From contig NW_026555331.1 of assembly GCF_014898055.3 (NCBI RefSeq), forward strand, positions 96,804,684 to 96,868,683: a stretch of 64,000 bases of DNA. Reading direction: 5' to 3'. Made by a program: the position numbers and the translations under genes. Numbering within the stretch: the stretch's first letter is position 1; every line of letters starts with the position of its first letter. The notes below the pieces were generated by a model that made no database searches, had not been told where the DNA came from, and saw only the letters and a program-made list of their open reading frames with translations. This document shows positions 14,040-25,400 of the stretch, piece by piece. The stretch comes from Talpa occidentalis (Eukaryota; Chordata; Mammalia; Eulipotyphla; Talpidae).

Positions 14040-14200
14040 TAGAATCATAGCATGTTAAAGATGAAAATGGCCTTAGAGATAATTCAGCATAACATCCCAA
14101 TTTACAGATAGGGAACAGAGGCCCAGAGAAATGATCAACTTGCTTGGGATCTAACAGTAAATTAGAAGTAAACTGTGGACTAGAATATGGATTCCCAAAT
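14040..14200. repeat. Ancient mammalian interspersed repeat
   Basis: 'TAGAATCATAGCATGTTAAA', 'ACAGATAGGGAACAGAGGCC' and 'GGGATCTAACAGTAAATTAG' follow a common mammalian repeat motif (patient-style 'cagatgaggaaactgaggccc...cacacagctagt'). It is related to MIR-type elements, but I cannot fix the family. Confidence 0.5.
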
Positions 14201-14294
14201 TTTCAAAGAGAATGTTTTCTAAGATACCACTTCTAGGCCTTTTCTTTGAGGTTTATATGATTGAAGGAAAAACTGAAAAGTTGCATAGAATTTT

Positions 14295-14566
14295 TTAAAT
14301 AAGTAATTATAATAAGGTAAAAATAAAAATCAACAGGAAACTATAAACCAGAGACATTTTGCAGGCGGGGGAGGAGGGAATAAGATCAAAACAGGGGTGG
14401 GAAGAGAATAAGGGATAATGGTGATGGTATATAGGTGAAATGGTGGTGGGAATTTCACAGGGACTATACCTGAGATGAGAAAGCATACATTGTATAAAAA
14501 TGAAGAATGATGTAAAAAATATATAAAATTAAAAAATAAATAAAATAAAAAAAATTTTAAAAAGAA
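14295..14566 (+). mobile_element. L1 3' end, sense, with A-rich tail
   Basis: The block 'TATAAACCAGAGACATTTTG' begins a G-rich 3' UTR (GCGGGGGAGGAGGG). It runs through 'GTGGTGGGAATTTCACAGGG' to 'ATTGTATAAAAATGAAGAAT' and an AAAATAAA tail. The copy at 33095-33260 shares the opening motif 'GAACCAGAGACACTTTT', so both come from one L1 lineage. It is 5'-truncated and non-coding. Confidence 0.75.
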
Positions 14567-16020
14567 TTTTTTTTTTGCATAAACATTTTACTTTTTTCAG
14601 ACTACTGAAACAAAGAACAAACCCCTAAACTTGAGAATGGAAAGTGATTTTTCTTTTAAAAATTAATTCCAGAAAAAAACCAAACCATTAGTAATGCCAT
14701 GGAAATATTTTTATACTCTGATATTTCTGCTTCAAGAATCTGCTGTAAAGGAATGTAACTCCAGTCTGTTGGTCTTTGTAGTTTGAGAAAGACATCTATC
14801 TTATCACTGAGTGGTTTTTGATAAAAGTTACAGGTAGGAACGATGCTATTTAATATAGCATGTTTTAATAAATTTCTCTGGAAAAAAATTGTGCTATAGA
14901 GAAAATTTCTTACCTTTCCTTCCTAAGACAATCATATGTAACTGTCATCTCTATAGATTTGTGAGGATTGTATTTTCAAGGTCTTTTGAGTCAATATCCG
15001 GAATATGTACACATTATCTTGGTAATAGTTTCTTGCTTTACTGATTATTCTTTTACCCTTCACAATTCCAACATAAATAATTCAGAGTCCTGATGCAGTT
15101 TGATCAGCTAAGGATAAAAGAAATTCAGTTAGTTCTTTCAGAAAGTGGAGAAAAATGGTTGTTGTATTTTAAGTAAAATAAATGCTTTCACTAAACAGAC
15201 TTGCAGTTGACAAAATGCTAGATGTTTAGGTGGCAATTATAGTTCTTTGATAAACTGTCAAATCTTGTCACAACACATGTTACAAACAAGGACAGATTTA
15301 GATGTCCTTTATGACAGCTTTGTGTAGGTTGAGAATGTTTGGCAGTTAATTTCAAACAAGGAACATATTTTTCTTTCCAGCAGTTATCTGCTTGTTTATT
15401 AGGAAGAGTTTCTTTGTGCCTTTAATCTTACTCATTTGACTCACAGTTCCAGATCATTATTGTAACATTACCTTACCTCATTTGTTTTCTTCATAATAAT
15501 CACCCACAATACTAGGAGAAAACAATTTCCCACAGAGCTTCACATTGGTAGAAATGCTTTCAAGTTTGTTTTTGTAACTGTTTACAATTTAAGTGGACTA
15601 CTGTGTGTGTTTACTGAGTATTTACTTGGAAATCTGTTAATTTGCACAATAAACAGTGAAGACGAGATATTAGATAAAACTGAGTGAAACAAATAGGAAG
15701 AAAGAAGAAAATTTTATGATACAGAAATGAGATTACATCAGAGTCTCAAGAGGGTATTTTATATTAGCCTCAAGAGGGTATTTTGAATCATCAGCTAGTC
15801 GATGTTACCTTCCTGGTCAATACACTTTTTGAGAAACTTGGTTCATATCATCAATAGTCAATTTGCCATTTAAGAAATTTAAAGATATAGTTGATTTATT
15901 TTGCTGCTACTCATTTCACTAGCCCTTGAAATTTGCCCTTCAGACAAAACCATTGCATTTCAGTTTATAATCAAAACAAAACAAGCAAAATCAGAAGAAT
16001 TTCTTTATTCACGTAAGATT
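14567..16020. other. Intergenic; a short tandem duplication
   Basis: 'CTCAAGAGGGTATTTT' occurs twice with 11 bases between (about 15747-15785), a local duplication. No gene or named repeat otherwise. Confidence 0.45.
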
Positions 16021-16035
16021 TAGACTGAGTAGAAT

Positions 16036-16254
16036 TTTTTTTTAAGATTTATTTAATTTATTTATTTATACAAGCACTGGGTACAGGCAGAAGCGTGGGA
16101 GGGTAAGAGAATTCACCAGAACCAGAGCGGGGAACAGAACAGGCAGACTGACAAAATACACTGCTGAGGGGAGCAGCAGGCATGGCAGGAGAGGTCTGCA
16201 TGCCAGGGATCGAACCAGCCCAACAATCAACCACTGCACCACCTGGGGAGGCCC
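16036..16254 (-). mobile_element. tRNA-derived SINE, type A, antisense, internally deleted
   Basis: Perfect 16-base target-site duplications 'TAGACTGAGTAGAATT' (16021-16036 and 16255-16270) bracket it. The copy is about 50 bp shorter than its relatives. The deletion removes the part around the B box: 'CTGCATGCCAGGGATCGAAC' joins nearly straight to the A-box complement 'CAACAATCAACCACTGCACC'. The tail 'ACAAGCACTGGGTACAGGCA' is of type A. Confidence 0.9.
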
Positions 16255-16386
16255 TAGACTGAGTAGAATTCTAAGGCCTCCATATTATTCTTTTCCAGGG
16301 GTATCTTGGCTAGTCTTGTCCCTTCATACTTTGACACAAATTTCAGCATCATCTTCAAGTTCCACAAATTTTGGGGGAATATTTTT

Positions 16387-16472
16387 ACTTATTTATAGAT
16401 TTATATTAAATCTATATTAATCTAGATTTACAATTTATTAATCTAGATTTATATTAAATCTATAAATTAAGT
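16387..16472. repeat. AT-rich imperfect palindrome with internal direct repeat
   Basis: The left arm (from 'ACTTATTTATAGATTTATAT') is nearly complementary to the right arm (ending 'AAATCTATAAATTAAGT'). The unit 'ATTAATCTAGATTTA' occurs twice inside. The whole 86-bp stretch could form a hairpin. It lies inside the L1 relic and probably grew by local duplication. Confidence 0.6.
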
Positions 16473-17297
16473 TAGGGGAAATCGGCATTATAATAATTAC
16501 TTTTCCATCAATGAATATGCTCTCTCAATTTAATAACTCTTTATAATGACAGTAAGTTTTATAATTTTTCTGTGGAAATCTCTTCATATGTAAATACATA
16601 TAGTCCCAGGTTTTTCATTTTTATATTATTTGAATGGAATCTCTTGAAAATAGTATTTCGGTTACAAAGGGCTATATTTGATATTGTGACTATTACATAT
16701 TGTGATAGTTCTTAAAATTTGTGAATTTTAAAGGTTTCTATATATAAGGCATCACATCATGTAAAAATGAGTGGCTATTTTGCTTCTTCTTTCTATTCCT
16801 AGTACTTTCCCTTCCTCCTCCTTCCCCCAGTGACTTACCACACTGGTTAGAACCTCCAATGCCAAGTTGACTAGAAATGGTGAGACAAGGAGGTATACTT
16901 ATTAGTAATCTTGAGCAGGAAAACTTTGAATATTTTACTATTATGTATGCTGTTTGTCTGCTATATTATATCGGGAAATACTCTATTAGGTTTAGTATGT
17001 CCTTTCTATTACTAGGTTGCTGAAAGTTTCCTTATTTTAAATCAAGAAAGCAACTTGAATTATGTCACATGTATTTTCTGCATCCTTTGAGTATGATTTT
17101 TCTCTGTCAACTTATACTAAATTATAATGATTTCTTATGTGAAACAGATTTCTTTTCTCATGTTAAATGGGTAAAAACCCAATTTAATCATGATGCATTA
17201 TCTTTTTCATACATTGCTTGATTCACTCAGCTAATATTTTCTTAAGTTTTTTTCATGTATCTTTATGAACGTTTGACCAACAATTTTTTTATAAGTT

Positions 17298-17569
17298 TCT
17301 TTTTTTCTTTTAAAGATTTTTTATTTATTTATACAAGCACTGGGTAGTCAGAAGCATGGGAAGGCGAGAGAATTCACCAGAGCCAGAGTGGGGAGCAGAA
17401 CAGGCAGACTGACGAAGTACACTGCTGAGGGGAGCAGCGGACGCAGCAGGAGAGGTCTGGGTGCCATGTGGGACCCTCCCCCGGTGGCCGGGGATCAAAC
17501 CAGCGCTGCAGAGGCTGCGGGCAGCTTTGCAGGCCAGCGTTCAACCGCTGCACCACCAGGTGAGACCCC
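17298..17569 (-). mobile_element. tRNA-derived SINE, type A, inside L1
   Basis: This is the antisense copy 'ATACAAGCACTGGGTAGTCA ... ACACTGCTGAGGGGAGCAGC ... CAACCGCTGCACCACCAGG'. The bordering sequences 'GACCAACAAT' (about 17275) and 'GACCCACAAT' (17571) are a diverged target-site duplication. The L1 text resumes on the other side. Confidence 0.85.
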
Positions 17570-18539
17570 TGACCCACAATTCTTATACTTACTTATTAGG
17601 TAAAAAATAAGATTATGCTGGTTATGTATGGTTGGAGAGCATTTCATCTTTTTCTATCTTATGGACGAGTTATATAAATTATGACATTTGATGGAATTGG
17701 GTCACAAGAAAAATTTCTAAATAAGTTCTCTAATGGTTATCAATTGTGGTAGGATATAAATTATTGGTTATATTCAGGATTTTCAATTTTTTTAAGTTTT
17801 ATTTTCCACAAAATTTCCTACTTGACCTAAATTTAAAAATTACCGACTTGATGCATTCCATAATATACTCTTGTTATAATTTTAGTAACTCCAGCATCCT
17901 TAGTATGATTCCCTCTGTCATTTTTGGTACAAAATTTGTAACTATTCTCTTTCTTCAACTTAGACTGTAGAATGTAGAAAGTAGAAGTCTACGATTTTAT
18001 CAGTCTTTTCCAAAAACCTAATGTTTAAAATTACTGATGCATTGCACTGGCTACTTGTTTTAAACTTTGTTGATTTTAAGATTATTTTTTATTAATTCCT
18101 TTCATTCTTTCTCTGTGTTTATTTTGCTGTTGATTATTTTAACTTCTTAAGATGTATGCCTATTTATTTAGCAATATTTAAGTCCATTTTTTTTCTCTAC
18201 ATACTGTTTAAACTGAAGATTTATGTGTATTGTGTTTGTAGTATTTCTGTTGGTGTTTGGGTGAAACTCCTAATTTCAATGATAATGTCTTCTTTGTTTT
18301 AGGGGTTAGTTTCTCTCTTAACAAATAAATAGAAAATTTCTAGATAACTTGTTTTATCTGCTTGTTTTAATTTCTTTCTAAATTACACTAGTCAGAAAGC
18401 ATGCTCTGTGTGATTTAAGTCCTTTGAAATTTGATGAAACTTTTTTTGTGGTTTTCATAAACTTTTCATAAATATTCCATGTATGTTATGAAAAAAATTG
18501 TACTCTAGAGTGATAAAGTGCTATAGTGTGCAAGTACAC

Positions 18540-18554
18540 ACACACACACACAAT
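18540..18554. repeat. Short (CA)n microsatellite
   Basis: An ACACACACACACAC run of seven to eight units within the L1 relic. Confidence 0.8.
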
Positions 18555-18962
18555 TTGCTTGTAATTTTCTTTATATCTTCTATACTTTTACTGATTATTT
18601 TTTGTCTATTTTATCAAATTCAGAGAGAACTATGTTAAAATTTCCACAGTGAAAATTTCCACTGTTGGTATATTTCTCTCTCTCCTTATATGTCTATATT
18701 CTTCTCTCATTTTTGTTTCAGCAACAAAACTTTATTTTTCAATCATCTTTATGTAAACATGCTTTTTAAATTTTTGTTATATTTTAAATCAAAGCATTAC
18801 ATAGCATTATAGAAACTTCTGCAAAACAAGAAAAATTAGCAATTTCAATGCATTATATTTCAAACTAGTGTGCATAATTTATAATGTAATTATTTTTATA
18901 AAGGGTTATATTGTAGGCAGTTATATATTTACTGCCTCACTTTCAGTGCTTTTACATATTTT

Positions 18963-19250
18963 ATTTAAATAGTATTATTTTTTATTGGTGTACAGCATTG
19001 TATATGTATTTGGAGTATAGATTCACAGCTCTTCAGAGTACATTATAACAAAGCACCCATAATCCTCCACCACAGTCCATTGGAGCCTCTCTCCCACTCC
19101 AATCCTTTCCCTATAGTAGCTCTAAGCAAAATAAGTCAGAAAGAGAAAGACAGATACAAGATGATTTCACTCATATGTTGAATATAAAGAAACAAAGGAA
19201 AGAAACAGATAAAATGAAACCAAAATAAACCCTAGAAGTCTCCCTTTTTT
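18963..19250 (-). mobile_element. L1 3' end with inverted 5' segment (twin priming)
   Basis: From 18963 to about 19115 the plus strand shows the antisense L1 3' UTR ('CACCCATAATCCTCCACCAC', also found antisense at 25,138). From about 19117 the orientation flips: 'GCAAAATAAGTCAGAAAGAG' and 'GATGATTTCACTCATATGTT' are sense L1 sequence that normally lies just upstream of that 3' UTR. A 3' part in one direction joined to its own upstream part in the other is the hallmark of twin-primed L1 insertion. Confidence 0.65.
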
Positions 19251-19484
19251 GTTTTTAAGGCTTGTTGTTTATCTACAAATTTCAGTTGCTGTATGTTTGA
19301 TGAAATCTTTGGTGAACTGAGATGTTATTTTAAAGTAACACTTTTCTAGCAATATCTTTTGCCTTAAATTCTATTTGCCTTGTAGTATTACAGTTATTTT
19401 ATACATTTTTAGTAGTATTTGGTTTATTTTCTTTATGTCTTAGGTGTGTTGCATACAAATACAGCATAGTTAAATTTTATTCAA

Positions 19485-19870
19485 TGTATTCGATTTGATT
19501 TTATCAAATTACTATCTACTTTACCACATCTTGATTGCTTCCAAACTTTGGAAATTATGAATAAAGCTACTATGAACATTGGCATAGAGATTTTTATGTG
19601 GATATAAATTTTCAAATCCTTTGAGTAAATACCAAGCAACAATACTTCTGAATCATATAATAGGAGTATGTTTAGTCTTATAAGAAACTGCCAAACTTCA
19701 TTCCAAACTATCATTTTGCATTCCCACCAGCAATGTGTGAGTGTTCTTGCTCCATCCACATCCTTACCAGCATTTGGTATTGCTAGTGTTCTAGATTTTG
19801 GACATTCTAATATGTGGGTATATTTGTTGATCTTTTAACTTTGGTTATTTAAGATTTCATTTGAAGATAT
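19485..19870 (-). mobile_element. L1 3' region, antisense
   Basis: 'TGAATAAAGCTACTATGAAC', 'CATTCCCACCAGCAATGTGT', 'CTCCATCCACATCCTTACCA' and 'TTCTAATATGTGGGTATA' are antisense L1 from the end of ORF2 into the 3' region. It is diverged and non-coding. AT-rich DNA up to about 20,130 may belong to the same element. Confidence 0.8.
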
Positions 19871-21509
19871 GTCATTTAGTCCTTTTTCAATTCAACTGGG
19901 GAAGTTTTTCGGGTTCACTGTACATCGAAAATCTTCAAACTTGTTATATAAAATTCTTTTTAAAAAACAGTATAACAGCTATTTTATATGATGCGTTAGC
20001 TAATTCTAATATCTGACATTTTGGGGATCTATATTTTCTATTTTTCTTGTTCATGCTGGCTCTTTCATTTGTTCTTGCTTTTGTTTTAACTATGCACCCT
20101 CACAGCATGTGAGATTTTATTTGAGAAAATTCTTAGAATAAAAACTTTTTCTAAAAAGAATTTGCTTCTGACTCTTATGAGACATTATTGCTAATCTGGG
20201 ACCACTTTAAACCATGTATAGTGCAAGTTTCTCGGAATGACATACTGCATACTGCAGAAGTATGCAAAGACAGCCTAAAGTCACAACTTCTCAGGGATAC
20301 CCTCCTCCCAATATTTTCACTCCCTGCCTCTCCCCCAAATACACTGTTTTCTTCTGCTATCTACTGTGTTCACCAAGTTATACCTCCCTGCTAAGAATTG
20401 TGAAGGTTGGTTTACTTCTGGATGACTATTAGTCTACAGAAAGAAAGCTTCTGGGTCAAAATTTAAAAATTAGAATGTCTTATGAGACTCTGACTTGGGC
20501 AGTTTCTGAGTCTTAATTTCCTTGACCCTTCAGTCTATAAAATTGAAACCTAAGATGATTATAACCAGCATTAGGTCTTATATCATGAATTTAGAACAAA
20601 CCTGTGTTCATATCCCATCCCTGAGGGAAGAATGTTAGCAGCAGCAAGCAGCAATTGCCACTGGCAAAGAACACCATCCCTGGGGAGAAGGCATATCAGG
20701 AGGATTAGTGGTTGGAAAGGACATAGGTTGATGAAGAATGGATGAATCTGCTGGAACTTATATGAAGTAATGAAAACCAGGAGTCTAAGAAATTGTCAGG
20801 AAAAGCTCTCTATGAGATATTTTGAGATGGAGATAAATTTTTGAATTAGCTAGAATAAACTTGGGTCATGACAGCTATATTTGCATTTATAACCTGATTT
20901 TTCATGTTTTCTAGAACTTTTGACATCAAGGTTATAATTATATATATATATATATATGATATATTCCAGTCAATGATTAAAAAGACTAAATGCATATGAT
21001 GAATGTGTATACTATATACTACCTTCTAGCAATTTGTCTTTAAAAATGTTACTTGAGTTTGTTGTTGACTTTAGCAGTTTACTTCACCAGCAGTTTTTTT
21101 TTGTGTAAATACATTCTGCTTCATATCCTTATATGTTAATTTACTTCTTATCAATTCAATTCATGAGCTCTCATTTCAAATAAACTACAATGAAAAATAA
21201 GAAACAGCTTATTAGTGTCAATCTGTTTTCTTCCTTTGTAGACATAAGAAAAGAGGTTCTGAGAATGGATAAATGAATTCACAACAATAAGCTATTATTT
21301 TATTTCTTGAAAATTATATATATTTATAAGCAATATTCTATTTTCATTGACTTTGGAGAATTTTTCTCTGTGTTCAAAACTAGAAAAATAGTGATTAATG
21401 GTCTTTCCACTAATTATAATGAATGGTAAAAAGAGGAATGGAAATAGTAGATTTCTTATTTCCTTTAAGCTTAATTCAACTGCAGAGTGACATTTTTATA
21501 GCACAGATG
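19871..21509. other. Intergenic; (TA)n run
   Basis: A (TA)10-type run lies at 20938-20957. No gene and no other named repeat. Confidence 0.45.
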
Positions 21510-21640
21510 TGCACACAGACTCTGGTGTCAACTGCTAGGGTTTGAATCCTGGTTCTATAGCTTGATATCTGGGAGACTTTGGGAAAATTGGTTAATATAT
21601 CTTTGCCAAATTTTCCTTATCATTAAAATGGGCAACAGTA
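21510..21640 (+). repeat. MIR SINE relic, sense
   Basis: 'AGACTCTGGTGTCAACTGCT', 'GGGTTTGAATCCTGGTTCTA', 'CTGGGAGACTTTGGGAAAAT' and 'CCTTATCATTAAAATGGGCA' follow the MIR order (tRNA-like B box, core, then the 'cctcatctgtaaaatgggg' block). AT-rich dinucleotide-like DNA (TATAT repeats) follows to 21,715. Confidence 0.75.
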
Positions 21641-21719
21641 TTTTATACATTATATATGATATATCTTATATATTATATATGTCACAATATTTTATATATT
21701 ATATGCGTATCACATGTAC

Positions 21720-22689
21720 TTTATAAATATTAGCTGTGTATTCAGGATTCAGATTGATATTGAAAAATTTGACTATTGATAGCAGAATCTATATAGTTCA
21801 ACTCCTTTCTTACATTTGCAGTAGAACCAGCAGATTACTACTGTGTCCACACTTCTTCAAGGGATTAGAGTAAGCTGTGATAAGAGTATGACATGTTGAA
21901 GATGTGCCTGTTCCAAAGTATGCATGTTTCCATCTGACTCACTCACTCACTCCATCTGAACTAGAGCATCATTACTCAAGGACTCCTACAGCAACTGAAA
22001 TTTGGGATGGCCCAATAACAATCTGAAGTGCAAAATGAGGCTATAAACTATTAATAAGATGGTTTTCTGCTGAACGTAATGGACAAAGTATGGCCTGAAG
22101 AATGACAACAAAATGACCATGAATGTGTGGCGTGAGATCAAAAGAGACCTTTTCATGTGATGTTAGAGGATTCTAGGTAGGTGTAGAGCCTGTCTACAAT
22201 TTTATTTATTTCTTCCATGGTCTGAGATATGGATATCTTTACTTTGACATCTTAATGCATTTTTACGATATTCTGTTCTTACAGAAGAATAGAATAAATT
22301 CCTTAAAAGGTAGTTTAGTCATAAAGCCATTTGGCAAATTATTGGTTAACTAAAAGAGGATGGTTTCTCCTTTTCCTGTTTATCTTAGAGGGGTTAAATA
22401 TTTTAACTACAGATCGTAAAATTTTTTGAATGTCTCAAAGTTAATTTTTTTTAACTAATATTTCTTATTAAGGTAACAATGTTAATTTCTTTTAACTATA
22501 CATTAAGCCTCAATTGTGAATATATTTATTAATAAATGATGATCAAGAAACATGATTTCCTAACCTGAGATTCTATGACAGTAGATTATTCCTCTCAACA
22601 GGACATTACTGAAACATTTTGAACAAGGATATATATATGTCTTATTTATAAATATCCCTGGGGAAGGAAATTCCACAGACCCTTTTGAT
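21720..22689. other. Intergenic, nothing recognised
   Basis: AT-rich and unique-looking, with no gene signals. Confidence 0.4.
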
Positions 22690-23100
22690 GACTTGTTCTT
22701 TTGAAAATAACTCATTTGGGAAATTCTCTTGTATCTCACTTACGTCTGTTCTCCTGAAGTTTAATCTCATTCTTGCTTATTCATTCCTCAATAAAGATGA
22801 AGGGCAGCTGATATCTCCCTCTTCATATACTTGAGAACCATTATTACAATTTTTGTTTGATGAATAATTTCATTGTGTCAAGATATTCATTATAGGTTCT
22901 ATTTTTAAATCCTTTGATCATTTTTACTGCTTTCCATATCTCTGTCCTAAATCTTTAAATCTAAACAATTGTGCTCATGTGGGTCTGATCAGTGTAGTAT
23001 TATACTGGATATGTCACCTCACAGACCTAATGCTTAGCTACTATTTATACATCCCAGTATCACACTTGCTTTTTTAAGAAGGTAAAAGTGTTTCAATGGA
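22690..23100 (-). repeat. CR1/L3-like ancient LINE remnant
   Basis: The text runs through motifs of the vertebrate CR1 3' portion. 'TTCTCCTGAAGTTTAATCTC' comes first, then 'CTCCCTCTTCATATACTTGA', 'AATCCTTTGATCATTTTTAC' and 'GGGTCTGATCAGTGTAGTAT'. 'ATACATCCCAGTATCACACT' and 'TGCTTTTTT' end it. Similarity spans about 400 bp with gaps. CR1/L3 has been inactive in eutherians, so this is a very old insertion. Strand is assigned from the usual CR1 sense orientation and is less certain. Confidence 0.65.
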
Positions 23101-24484
23101 GGTGATACTTTATCTCTGAGCACTTATTTGTGTCACAGGTAAACTAAGGCCATTTGAAAAACACTCTCCCTTCACTCATACACACAAAACAACATATCTG
23201 AATGAGATGTTTTTCTAATCAACAAGTTCTTTAACAGTTGCTAAAGAACAGCTTGGGACTCCAGAGCTACTTGGGGTTAATTATGGCTTATTACACATTG
23301 AGGGGGAAAAAATAGTTCAATGAAAATAATGGATTTTAGGTAATTTGTGGAATTATATTTCTTTTAAAAAGTCAATGATTTGACATAAATAAATAGAACT
23401 TGGATGAACTTTTAGATTTTTACCACTGATACATTTCTAATTTTTCCAGTTTAAACATGGATTGCACGCATAATATTTGTATTTGAAGTCTGCATCTGTC
23501 ATTAGTACAGTTAAATAAAATTGGGATAATTATGTTTTGAAGTTGGAACCAAAATTGGCAAGGTATCTCAGTGAAATTTAAGATTCCCTTGATTATTGTA
23601 TTAGCTATCACATTGTTTCTTAATTTATGATTAATCCAAAGAGCATATGGCAAATTGTTTTCTCATTTTAACTCTCTATTGGCATGACAGTCTAAAGATG
23701 TTGCCTTGTTAAATAACAGAATTTTACTTGCTTCATTCACTTGCATCTTTAAAGGGCTTTTACCACTTTTCAAAAACATTACAATTACAGAACATTTTCA
23801 TTAAGTGCTTCTTTCCATAGTTACTCTCTTGTTTTGCTCATGGAGTATTTGTTTACTTTTCTTTGGGAGGTTTAGATTATGGCCAACCATTTACAGCATA
23901 TTCACAATTTATGACTCAAAACAAAATAAGACCAAAAATTAGTGAAACTTAACATTTGAAAGGTTCCATATGTTTGGATGTGCTCAGATTACTTTTCCCT
24001 ATAACTAAGTTACTAATCACTGAGATGTGACTGTATGGGGTTTCATGAATATTTAGTGCTTTGTTTCTAAATCTGTGAAGTTTCATAAATCAGCACTGTT
24101 TTTGCTTGGTTGCTACATAGCTGTGATTTTTTTTAATTCTGTCTCTTATGTTATAAGGCTTGAATTTTATATAATTTGCATATGGAAATAATTCCTGGCA
24201 GGTAAAAGACAAATTATGTTGGATCAATGTGAAGGGTTATGATTTTAGTAAATTGAAGGGGAAAATATACATTTAAATTTTACCTTAAACCTCCAACTCC
24301 TAAGTACTATTTACAAGTTGCTAAATGGTGAGATCTTAAGATGTTATTTCCAATTTCATGAACTGGAATCAAAAATATTACCAAGTAATTGCTGTCTCAA
24401 AGCTCCATCGGCAATGTTTTCTGAGACTTTATAATTGTAAACATGGGTCCTTGTCTAAATGGTTGGGGTGTACATGCTCTAAAC
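23101..24484. other. Intergenic, nothing recognised
   Basis: AT-rich sequence with short ORFs only and no named repeat. Confidence 0.4.
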
Positions 24485-24660
24485 CAGAAATTCCCAATGT
24501 GGTCTATCATTGGTGTCATCTGGGTTGCTTTCCGAAAATACAGACTTCCATATTCAAGTCCAGGAATTTTTCTGGACTTAGTAGTATTAAAACCATGATT
24601 CTCAACCTTGACTGTACTTTAGAATCATTTGGAATATATCATTCACCCAGATACAATTAT
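24485..24660 (+). repeat. MER5-like hAT DNA-transposon fragments
   Basis: Two fragments are adjacent. 'CCAGAAATTCCCAATGTGGT' and 'GGTGTCATCTGGGTTGC' resemble MER5A. From about 24596, 'GATTCTCAACCTTGACTGTA' and 'TTTAGAATCATTTGGAATAT' begin a second element of the same type. Such non-autonomous Charlie relatives have been dead since early placental evolution. Confidence 0.6.
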
Positions 24661-25059
24661 CTTTACTTGGCAAAAGTGCTCTGGTCCCCTAATTATAGTT
24701 AATCATTTAAGTTTTATATAAATATTGTATTTTCATTGTTTTACATAAGCAAACAATGTTTCATTCTTATGAAATTTACAACTTTAGGTACTGGTTGAAG
24801 ACTTTTCCTAAAGAATTAATATAATAGTTCTTTAAAAGCCCTAATGATACTGTGCTAAATGAAATTAGTGAAGTGGGAGTCAAATACCTGGATTTTAATT
24901 CTCTAGATCTTCCTTCCTTAAGTACTGGGCAATTTACTTAACTGCTTAAAAATTTTTTTTAAAATATATTAACTTACAAAATTTATTTATGATAAATATT
25001 TATTTATTATTTTTTATTTATTATTTATGTCTTTTTAAAATTAAAGACATACCCATTAT

Positions 25060-25400
25060 TTTATATCCTTGTTTGTTTTTCACAATATAGGTTTTCTCCT
25101 TTGGTGGGGGTTCATCTGAGTTTTCCCATCCCCCAAACACCCATAATCCTCCACTATAGTCCATTGTGCTCTCCTCCAGCTCTCTCTCCCCTTTCCCCCC
25201 CTTCTCTTCGAATATCTACCCTGTCTGGATGCCTCAGACCTATGGTCAGCTTTCAAGAATTGTTTTTTTAAACTTTGTCTTTATTCTGTCCTTTGTTTGG
25301 TTTCTCTATATTCCACGTATAAGTGAAATCATCCAATATTTATCTTTCTCTTTCTGGCTTCACTTCACTTAGGAGAATCCCAATTGCTTAAGCATTCAGT
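25060..25400 (-). mobile_element. L1 3' end, antisense
   Basis: 'ACACCCATAATCCTCCACTA', 'TAGTCCATTGTGCTCTCCTC' and 'AAGTGAAATCATCCAATATT' are the antisense L1 3' UTR followed by the block that in sense reads towards the end of ORF2. An AT-rich run (24,960-25,060) precedes it, consistent with the complement of a degenerated tail. Confidence 0.8.

Larger units (their letters stand above)
16275..18720 (-). mobile_element. Long L1 ORF2 relic, antisense
   Basis: The plus strand carries ordered antisense L1 ORF2 segments. 'AAATTTTGGGGGAATATTTT' and 'TCAATGAATATGCTCTCTCA' come first. 'GTATTTTCTGCATCCTTTGA' is the complement of the DAEKAF-type reverse-transcriptase block. A stretch near 17620 matches the 'ggtaatgctgg' block, and towards 18,650 there are endonuclease-side segments. 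It is interrupted by the SINE at 17298-17569. Many stops show it is dead. It lacks its own 3' UTR at this locus. Confidence 0.7.
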
